A stretch of 64,000 nucleotides of DNA from Diogma glabrata (Eukaryota; Arthropoda; Insecta; Diptera; Cylindrotomidae). The notes beneath the pieces were generated by a model, which was given only the letters and a program-made list of their open reading frames with translations, was not told where the DNA came from and ran no database searches. Positions 56,096 through 64,000 of the stretch are shown in pieces. Position numbers and translations under genes: made by a program. Location of the stretch: NCBI GenBank assembly GCA_963693315.1, contig OY856186.1, forward strand, positions 459,729,360 to 459,793,359, given 5' to 3'. Position 1 is the first letter of the stretch. The number at the start of each line of letters is the position of its first letter.

Positions 56096-59075
56096 TTAGA
56101 CCAAAACTTCAAACAGACTTTCAACATTTGATACAGTAAACAACCAAGATCTCAATTGTTTCAGGAATACCATCAATGGAAGTAGATCAGAGCGCAGATT
56201 AATTGGTAGTTTATTAAATAGAGCAGGAGCGTTTACAAGAAAATATTGTTTAAAATGTGTTGTTCTAAAACGAGGAATTGAAGCAATGCAAATATTGTGT
56301 GAGCGTAGCCTACCTGAGGGGTCCAATAATCGAAACAAACGATTTCCGCTTCTACTATAAAATATTTTTAATATCTTGTAAATATAAAGATGTCTTAATG
56401 GCAATATAAAGTTATTGCAAAACACTGGCCAGGAGCTATCAGTTTGTTTTTTACCATAAATAATTCTGATTGCGTGTTTCTGTGCGGTAACTAGGGGTTT
56501 TAGAGAGCTTTTATAAGCGCCACCCCAACAAGTTATTCCATATTGAAGTTTTGACTGGAATAAGGCATAATAGATGGATTTTAAAACCCTAACAGGGCAT
56601 GCAGACTTTAAGAAGTAAAATTTTGTATTTACCATCAAAAAATATTTCCTTAGGTCATCTGCATGTGCTTTCCAATTTAAACGACTATCCAGAGTTACAC
56701 CAAGGTATTTGAACTGAGAAACAACTTCAATATTTAAACAATTCCTGGTGCAGTTATTTTTATCACATTCTAGCGCATGACTGGTTACTAATGGAGGTTG
56801 TGTCAATCCAATGTTAGGACTAAAGTGAACAATTTTTGTTTTATCACTAATTATCATCGAATGAACTGAGAACCATTTATTTAGAAGATCTAAATCTTGA
56901 TTCATCTGATCCGTTATCATGTTTATTTTATTTTGAATATAACATAAGGCCATATCATCTGCAAAAGCTGAAATTTTTCCATGGAAATTTAGCTTAAATA
57001 AAGAATTTATGTAGATTAAGAATAAAATCGGCCCTAAAACCGAACCTTGTGGCACGCCAATATTATAAGATCTTTCAGAACTCGTTTCTTTATTAATTTT
57101 TACTGATACTGGTCTCTGAGATAGATATGAACTAAACCATTTCAGAATAAATCCTCTAAAACCAGCTGCATGCAATTTTTCCAACAGAAGGCAGTGTACG
57201 ACCATGTCAAATGCCTTAGTGATGTCTATAAATAATCCTGATACAGTTTCTTTATTATTCAAGCCAACATATACAGAATTTAAGAAGTGAAGTAGAGCGT
57301 CTTCTGTACTAAGATCAACTCGAAAACCAAATTGTGAGGGGCTGAAGAAATTAATTTTATCTAAGAAAGATAAAACCCTATTCTTGATGCATTTCTCAAA
57401 TATTTTTGAAAAAACTGAGAGCATAGAGATTGGTCTATAGTTTTCGACCTTTGTTTTGTCATTTTTTTTATATAGAGGAATAATTACAGCACGCTTTAAT
57501 GCTTTAGGAAAAATACCTGTTTCAATGCTTAAGTTAAAGATGTAGGCTAATACATCCACTAAAAGAGGTTATATCGCTTTTATAAGTTTGTTTGTAATTT
57601 CGTCAATCCCGCTAGAATTTTTGTTGTCAAGAGAGTTGATCATTTTATATAACTCAGAGGAAGTGATTGGAAGAAACACAAAGCTGTTCGAATTCAAATC
57701 GCAGCCTTTCAGAATTTTCTTCTCTGAACATGATAAATTATCGGGTGATAGAGTATTCTGAAGAGCTTGTGCAATATTACCATAGTAATTTATAAAACAA
57801 TTCGCAATTTCTTTATCACTTGTGAAAACTCTGTTATCCTGAGTTATAATTTCTTCGATATGTGTAGAGTTGCTGTCTTTATTTAAAATTTCATTGACTA
57901 TTTGCCACTCTTTTTTTGGATTCCTCTTAAATCTGTCAAATTTATTTAAGTAGTACTCCTCTCTAACACTTTTTATATTTTTTTTTAACTTTTTAGAGAG
58001 ATCCTTTGAGTAGTTTTTTAATTTGTTGTTATGTGGATGTTTTCTTGACTTTAAAGAATAAAAATTAGCTTTATGGATACAACGAACGAGCGAATTTGTA
58101 ATCCAAGGTTTGATTTTGTTAGTTTTCCGCTTATTTGGAATTATAGCACTGCAGGCATTAATATGTTGTTTTAAAGTTGACAGAAATAAATCAAATGCAA
58201 TTTCTGGATCATTTTCTTTATAAATATTTACCCAAAACTCATACAGTAGAAATTTCTAAGTTTTGCAAAATCAGTAAACACAGCATCCTTGTTGAGTAAA
58301 CTAGGTTTACAACTTGCTTTTTTTTTGAATGAGAATTATGACTGAATTTTATTTCACCAAAGATAAGATCGTGGTCTGTAATATTTATGCGTGCTACCGA
58401 CGTAGAGACTAAATACCTGAAATTGAGATTAAGTCTAAAAAAGATATGATCCAGACATGCATCAAAGCGAGTTGGTTCATTGATCACTGATGACAAACCA
58501 AACGAGGCCATAGCAAAAGTGTATTTCTCCAAATCAGAGCATTGTTTTAGAAGGTTTAAATTCATATCACCTAACAGAAACATGTTTTTAGATTTGATTT
58601 TTCTAAGTATTGAATTTAACTCACTAAGAAAATTATCCATACTTACAAGGTTTTGCAACCGGTAAGCAAGTAGAAAAGTAAACAAGTCACCACAAATTGT
58701 TACATCCACTCTCAATAAATCACCTCCCTTCGCCTCGATTTTAGAACAACTACATTTTAATGAATCTTTAACAAAAACCAATACTCCACCTGATCTATAT
58801 AACTCATTACAGTTACTGTAAGATTTGTATCCCTTAAAAGAATAATTTGAAGATTCATTGCTATATATCCATGTCTCAGTTAAAAAGATTAGATCTGGAA
58901 GATTGTTTAAAGTGTGTAATTGAACTATGAAATTGTTGAAATTTTGTCTCAAACTCCGAATGTTTTGTAGGCAGAAAACAAGTTTGTTATCATACTGATG
59001 AGAATTATGTTGTGATTTTACTGAATTGCTAAAAGAGGAAGTATAGTAATTTAAGTTAGATGAGTCCTGACTCAT
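56096..59075 (-). pseudogene. CR1-like LINE ORF2: endonuclease and reverse transcriptase
   Basis: ATG at 59075. Endonuclease: FCLQNIRSLRQNFNNF, IFLTETWIYS, LLGDMNLNLL, DACLDHIF, ITDHDLIFGEI. After a frameshift near 58255 the linker continues (PWITNSLVRCIHKANFY). A single TAA at about 57563 precedes the RT frame 57559-56096: IIPLYKKNDKTKVENYRPIS, GLFIDITKAFDMV, IGVPQGSVLGPILFLIYINS, SAFADDMALC, VSQFKYLGVTLDSRLNWKAH. C-terminal tail ends PALFNKLPINLRSD and an LRSWLF helix. Two lesions only; insertion is relatively young. Confidence 0.88.
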
Positions 59076-59136
59076 TATTTAATATTTATAACTAAAAACT
59101 TTTTTTAAATAAAAATAAGTAAAATAAAAAAAATAT

Positions 59137-60130
59137 TTACAGACGAGCAAGGTCATCTAGACTTCTTATAATATGTAAGACACTTTTATCCTCTTTTCGC
59201 ATCATAATAACAGCATTACGGATCCACAAATATTTAAAATGTTTATTTAGTTTAATAGTTTTGGCTGCCTGTAGAAGTTTCCATTGATTGAATGTTAAGC
59301 TGTCATTAAAATAAATTAATGCATCTTCAGTAGCTGAATCACAAAAAGTCTTTGCCTTGACTTTTATTTTAGATGAATACTTGGTTCTCATGATGTTGTC
59401 CTTCACTCGACGAGAAACAAATTTCACAAAAATAACATCATTTGTTTGCACTTTGTTACTTTGCTGTTCTTGAGGCTTTACGAAAGCAGTAATCAAGATC
59501 ATTAGGTGAAACTTTCAATCCAATTCCACGATTAATCACATCAACAACCGTCTCTATTAAATTTTCGTTGGCAGTGGCTGGTAAACCAGAGATTTCTAAA
59601 CAATTTTGACGAGATATCTTTTCTTGTTCTTCCAATCTGATATCCTGATTGCTGATTAGGCTTCTCAACTGTTTATTTTCATCTTCTAATATTTGAATAC
59701 GCTTAATCGAATTTTCTAAGATTTGAAGTCTGTCTAATATAGACGCAAAATGTTTTTCATTAGAAGCCTTCATATCCTTTATCTCTTGAAAAATTAAACT
59801 TAAATCAGGTGGTGATGTGTTATTTATTTGACTAGTTGAAAGTATTGATGAAACTTGATTTGTGTTGTTACTGTGAAATGATGACGTAGAAGGTGATTGA
59901 CTTTTAGAAGCGACATGTAAATGATTGCCTACATTTGATTTCTCAACTTTATTTGATTTTAAACACTGTTCGCATTTCCAGGTTAACTTAAGTTTTGCAA
60001 TATGATCGGTATCATCCGGTTTTAACTTTAAACAAGTGGCATGATAAACGGATTTGCATACAACACAACACAAGTTTAACGTATTTGAATTTCTGTCTAC
60101 TTTATTCATGCAAATCGAGCAATTAGTCAT
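59137..60130 (-). pseudogene. CR1-like LINE ORF1: PHD finger and coiled coil (one frameshift)
   Basis: ATG at 60130. Residues 4-57 form a PHD-type finger (CSICMNKV, CCVVCKSVYHATC, WKCEQC). Ser/Asn linker, then a coiled coil (residues about 108-170, IFQEIKDMKASNEKHFASIL and QILEDENKQLRSLI). An RRM-like segment (LEISGLPATANENLIETVVD) crosses a one-base shift near 59480 into the second frame (VIFVKFVSRRVKDNIMRTK), ending at 59137. Likely RNA-binding and chaperone role for its own transcript. Confidence 0.82.
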
Positions 60131-60540
60131 TATGAATTTATTTTGTTTTTAATTTTAGTTTGATAACAAATTTACACAATTAAATACTTTAAGGAATGAT
60201 TTATAGATAAATTTTCAGATTATGTTAGATTTTTTCACTTGTTGCACAAGATGAATGAATTCATTTTTGTTTAAAACAGTGACATTCCAATAACAATTGA
60301 ACAGTTAGACCTTATCAAGGTGAACTTGTTTTTGTTCTTAATTTAATGAATCAAAATCTGAATCACAAACAGTTTGAAAAATGAAACTCACTTTAATATC
60401 TTTTAGATTTAGTTAATAATAAATAAAATTTATAATAAAATTTTAAATATTTTTTGAAGAATAATTTAATTTTATATTTTTTTTATTTTTTATTATATTC
60501 AACACTATATGTAATTTCATTTATAATTATTATTTTTTTT
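60131..60540. other. AT-rich sequence, probable LINE 5' UTR
   Basis: Lies between the LINE ORF1 start and the resumption of hAT coding sequence at about 60550. No gene of its own. Confidence 0.45.
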
Positions 60541-60550
60541 GTGTATTCAA

Positions 60551-61706
60551 AGTCGTGTGTTCCCCGCAACACACAACGATCGAATACTTCCCTGATTTCC
60601 TCTTTTCTACCATCAATTTTCACATAACGAATCAGTTATAACATTTGATCCATATGTGGAATGTCAGGTGTGCTATCAAACATAATTCCAAAATATTTAA
60701 CCGATTTAATTTCGTTGACAAGCTACGGGGTTCGCTAAAATCTACGGGGTTCGCTAAATATTTATGAACTCATTTTGTATATCTGGTGACAAATTGACAA
60801 ATATGATACTTTTGGTGATTTACCATGCTCCAAATTCAAAACGTTTCTTTTAACACTACATCATACTTTGACAATAGATTAACTAGTCCTAAAAAATTCC
60901 CTTTATTTGAAGAACTTTGTCCTTCATTATGTCAACGAAATGCTAGGTTTTGTTTAGATAAAAACAAAGTTATATCCAATAATCTGGGTAAAAGATGTTT
61001 CCCCTTCTGTTTTTCATTATATATTAACTGCAAGGATGCGTCTCCTATCGTTTTATGAAATTTTAACCTCATTTCCAAAGTTTTCCACTTTTCAAAATTC
61101 TCCAGATGTTCATTTGAAGTTTCATGGTTGGTTACTTTGAGATTTAATTTCAACCACTTCTGAAATCCAGTCGTAGATTTTGTATTATTACTATTCGTGA
61201 CAGCTAATATACGATAGCAGAAGCAGTACAGGTTATTATTTAAAGGACAATAAGCCATCCATGACCGCAGACTTTTTTCACCACAAGACATCACTTTATA
61301 AAACCATTCTTTATGAAATATGGCGAACATCACCTTTTATGTCCAACCCGTCTCTAGATACAGTAGCAAACGACCCTTCTCTATTTTGAAAATGTTCACT
61401 TCCTTTTTTTATGATTTCAATGCGACCATTATCAGAGACGAGTATATTCCAACGTGATACATCTCTTAAGTCCTGTAGTGGTTCACCCATGCAAATACTG
61501 TCTTCGATAGTAGAAGCATTAGCAGCATTATCACTGTCATTTTCATTATTTCTTTCTAATTCATCTTCATCATAGGTTATCATTATTAATTCCGTATTGT
61601 CGCTGTTACTTTCCGAAGATGAGCCAATATTCTCTGAAACATTCGTTGCATCAACGTGAGAATCAGTTTCTTTTGATGTACCTTGGATATCATCGGGTTG
61701 TAACAT
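60551..61706 (-). pseudogene. hAT (ZMYM1-like) transposase, N-terminal half
   Basis: ATG at 61706. Acidic Ser/Asp-rich start; then VSRWNILVSDNGRIEII, and in the next frame (61333-60932) a zinc-finger-like region with YCPLNNNLYCFCYRIL, GFQKWLKLN, HETSNEHLENFEKW, LLPRLLDITLFLSKQNLAFR. After more damage KYFGIMFDSTPDIPHMDQM and RYVKIDGRKEEIREVF at 60700-60590 give the first catalytic Asp region (DSTPD). These are the TTF-type finger and RNase H-like start of ZMYM1-like hAT proteins. Confidence 0.82.
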
Positions 61707-61991
61707 ATTTATAGATTTGGTCTTTCTCTGCTGAAACCAACTTTTTCTTTAAGAAGTATGAACTCCTCGTGGCATATTTATTTTTTTGGGATATTTGCTA
61801 AACGAAATCTAAAAAAATATTTTGAATTATAGAATAGAAATCAGCAAAGCATTAATTCTAAATATATTTGTAGGATACATATATGTCTAGTTCATAATAA
61901 GTACACTGTGTTAATGACTAAATACACCGCCAAGAAATTTAATTTATTTATTTTTCCTTGTAACAACTTATATTAAATAATATTTGATAAA

Positions 61992-62389
61992 ATGGAATAT
62001 ACACATCATATGCCTAATATTATAAGGAACTATTTAAAAAAATATAAGTATAAAATCCTAAAAGATATTTTATATAAAGAATTGAAACTAAAATTAAATA
62101 TCCAATTAGAATCATGCTCAATAATTTACAAAATTAAATGTGATTTTTGTGAAAAATTTTACATCGGGAAAACCGGAAAATGTTTTAAAGACTGATTTAA
62201 GGAATGCTTTCCTAAGAAGAAAAATAAACAAAATTTAAAGTCTATTTTTGCAAAAGATTTACATAGTTAATAACAATAGCTACACCACTTTTAACAAAAA
62301 TTTTAAGGCTTTACATTTATGTAGCCAAGGATCTCTAAAAGAATCACTTGATGAGTTTGAAATTTACAAGGGATTTAAAACCCAACAAA
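61992..62389 (+). pseudogene. Penelope-like element C-terminus (GIY-YIG endonuclease remnant)
   Basis: Frame 61992-62195 ends with CSIIYKIKCDFCEKFYIGKT then GKCFKD and a stop where Arg is usual. The homology goes on in other frames: SIFAKDL near 62247, NNNSYTTFNKNFKALHLCSQ and SLKESLDEFEIYKG to 62380. This is the Cys-containing GIY-YIG nuclease of Penelope-like elements (IYK...C..C...YIG.T and a terminal E-x-EIYK). RT is absent. The frame is interrupted at 62390 by a LINE poly(T). Confidence 0.8.
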
Positions 62390-62790
62390 TTTTTTTTTTT
62401 TTTTTTTTTTTTATTCAAAGTTAGGCATGTTTAGTGTTAATTATAATAAATTATAAATTAACGTCTCTGAATATCCGAAGATACCATGCCAACTAGGGAT
62501 AAGAATGGAATGCAAATTAAGATTCTCTGAGAAATTTATGAACGTTAACTTTAAAGCCTTGAGGATTAAATTCATCAGGGAAAACCCAGGAAGGTAAGGC
62601 ATTCCAACGATGAGAGACTCTGTTGAAAAAGTCACGTTGGAAGGCTACAGTTCTACACCTAATTATTTGAACTGTAAAGGGATGCGCTGCTACGTTTGCT
62701 CTGGTGTGACGCGAAAATGTAATTTTAAATGATAAACTTTCATTCAATTCAAATATATAAATATATAAAACTGAAAACAAACAGTATGAG
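62390..62790 (-). mobile_element. 5'-truncated LINE 3' end, copy A
   Basis: Poly(T) at 62390-62411 is the poly(A) tail of a minus-strand LINE. Upstream (62780-62517) the frame reads SRHTRANVAAHPFTVQIIRC, FFNRVSHRWNALPSWVF and FKVNVHKFL, the C-terminus of an L2/Daphne-like ORF2. The tail is followed by ATTCAAAGTTAGGCATGTTT on the plus strand, identical to copy B at 63820. Confidence 0.8.
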
Positions 62791-63177
62791 TATGTATCTA
62801 CCTATAAAAATTTGCAAAACTGCAGTAATTGCACAACTGCCATTTTATTCCACAGTAATTATTTTTGTGTCCATTGAAAAACGATCTATTCCAATTTATT
62901 CCTTGAATTTCAAGATAATGAAAAAATAGTAGTTTAATCAATGAGTGTATAATGAAGAAGTTTATTCTCAAGCAAAAGTTTAAAATTTGAGCGAGGCACG
63001 AGCGAGAATTTTAATTTGCGAGAGAATAAACTTCATTAAACACGAATCGATTACAATACTTTATTCTCTGACAAAAAATTGTGTATTATAAAAAATAAAA
63101 ACATTTTCTTCAATAAGAATAATAAATCTTTATTGTTTTAATTGATAAATCAAATTTCTTATTAAAAAAAACCTGCA
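62791..63177. other. no gene; imperfect hairpin at 62957-63047
   Basis: GAAGTTTATTCTC at 62957 is mirrored by GAGAATAAACTTC at 63023 with GAGCGAGGCACGAGCGAG in the loop. Possibly a small foldback element. Confidence 0.5.
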
Positions 63178-63338
63178 GGGTGGTTATTTTGTAGTGTTAT
63201 CGCACTAGGTGAGATAAAAAGTGAGATAAAATATTTGTGTTTGATCGATTATGCTAGATAAAAGAAATCATTTAAACATAATTTTTTTATCTCACTATTT
63301 ATCTCACCTAGTGAGATAACACTACAAAATAACCACCC
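63178..63338. mobile_element. 161-bp hairpin MITE
   Basis: Arms of about 50 bp: GGGTGGTTATTTTGTAGTGT and onward, mirrored by ACACTACAAAATAACCACCC, with TAGGTGAGATAAA blocks inside. CAG on each side is a possible 3-bp duplication. Noncoding. Confidence 0.88.
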
Positions 63339-63344
63339 AGATGA

Positions 63345-63545
63345 TAAAAAAACCCCATCATATACAATCAACCAAGTTCAACTAAACGAAATAAGAAAAT
63401 TTAATTTAAAATTTGATTTTTGAACAAAACTTATCAAAGCAATTGTGATTATAATTTGAAAATAATTTTAATGAGTTGCAAAATATCTCTCTGAAGATGA
63501 TATATAATCGAAACATGTTAGAGAAAATTAATAAGAAAAAACAAT
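63345..63545 (+). other. possible Penelope-like 3' region
   Basis: Contains CTGAAGATGATATATAATCG followed by AAAC, a sequence type often found downstream of Penelope-like GIY-YIG frames. It may continue the remnant interrupted at 62390. Weak evidence. Confidence 0.35.
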
Positions 63546-63804
63546 TGTTTAATAAATTTTAAAAGTTATTTTGAATATATAAAACAGCGTTTTTTTAAAT
63601 TGTAAAATCAACAAAGGAATTTTGCCTGTAAAACATAAAATAAATTGTTAATTTTAATGAAATCAAAACAATTTGACCAATTGGAATCATACCAATTGAA
63701 TAATGATAATTATAGGAAAATTTTCATTAGACAATAGGTTAAGTTCATTAGGCTATAGGTTAGAATACAATACAATAATACATACTATTATTATCGAAAA
63801 AACA
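63546..63804. other. unassigned AT-rich sequence
   Basis: No gene or element boundary recognised. Confidence 0.4.
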
Positions 63805-64000
63805 TTTTTTTTTTTTTTTATTCAAAGTTAGGCATGTTTAGTGTTAATTATAATAAATTATAAATTAACGTCTCTGAATATCCGAAGATACCATGCCAAC
63901 TAGGGATAAGAATGGAATGCAAATTAAGATTCTCTGAGAAATTTATGAACGTTAACTTTAAAGCCTTGAGGATTAAATTCATCAGGGAAAACCCAGGAAG
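63805..64000 (-). mobile_element. LINE 3' end, copy B (runs off the window)
   Basis: Poly(T) then sequence that matches 62412-62596 base for base as far as I can read, up to the window edge. Copies A and B therefore derive from the same recently active LINE source. Confidence 0.88.

Larger units (their letters stand above)
55457..60130 (-). mobile_element. nearly complete CR1-like LINE inserted in the hAT
   Basis: Minus strand: ORF1 (60130-59137 with one frameshift), ORF2 (59075-56096 with a frameshift near 58250 and one stop at about 57563), 3' UTR, and an (AAAT)n tail (plus ATTT repeats at 55457-55490). PHD-bearing ORF1, EN-RT ORF2 without RNase H, and short-repeat tail fit the CR1/Jockey group. 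5' UTR may reach 60540. Confidence 0.85.
53680..61706 (-). mobile_element. ZMYM1-type hAT transposon, split by two later insertions
   Basis: The left terminus CAGTGGCGTAGCTAGC (53680) is a familiar hAT end. Transposase parts lie on the minus strand in collinear order: 61706-60551, 55456-55397, 54953-53830. Between them sit a CR1-like LINE (about 55457-60540) and a 441-bp CACTG element (54954-55394). The right terminus and 8-bp TSD were not found, so the upstream end may be lost. Confidence 0.8.

Overview
The window is eukaryotic, AT-rich, gene-poor nuclear DNA, almost certainly from an insect. The repeat content argues for this: a CsRn1-type Ty3/gypsy element, a LOA-type LINE with a DUF4780-like ORF1, a tyrosine-recombinase (Crypton) gene of the kind common in insects, hAT elements with ZMYM1-like transposase, a Penelope-like GIY-YIG remnant, and a short fragment resembling the start of insect Smurf. 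I cannot name the order or species. No intact host gene is demonstrable; two candidate host exons (1001-1153 minus, 40641-40794 plus) are tentative.

Layout. 1-1986: mostly unassigned, with one candidate coding exon. 1987-12307: a decayed minus-strand Ty3/gypsy element whose gag is split by a 7.0-kb block. That block is a 1.45-kb DNA transposon with CACTC termini (copy 1), itself carrying three later insertions: a 537-bp MITE, a 3.3-kb pogo/Tigger relic (with LINE endonuclease sequence inside) and a 1.7-kb hAT-like element. Two further copies, at 14509-15944 and 16484-18000, preserve the empty sites. 12963-14069: a long-TIR element containing the C-terminus of a LINE. 16380-19000: a decayed LINE. 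20730-22600: a hAT relic with nested MITEs. 23018-26521: a LINE with a 15-bp target duplication and a 2A-like motif. 27444-29687: a broken Crypton recombinase gene with a hAT inserted in it. 29780-31482: LTR and SAP-domain gag of a gypsy element. 31830-35450: a 628-bp higher-order tandem repeat.

36113-36205: Smurf-like fragment. 36783-37394: an unrecognised acidic ORF in a G/T-rich strand. 38945-40516: a 185-bp satellite. 41150-41560: a 91-bp array. 41764-43745: a deleted gypsy element retaining integrase. 43746-48960: a nearly intact LOA LINE (one frameshift). 49764-50184: (AT)n. 50339-50725: a hAT MITE. 50790-53613: a decayed LINE. 53680-61706: a hAT of ZMYM1 type, interrupted by a CACTG-ended element and by a nearly complete CR1-like LINE. 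61992-64000: Penelope-like remnant, a hairpin MITE, and two near-identical LINE 3' ends.

The genes do not form a pathway. The region is a stack of nested insertions, and the most informative signals are target-site duplications, internal empty sites and reading frames that become continuous across insertions, which together give relative ages. All family assignments come from reading translated motifs by eye; no database search was run.
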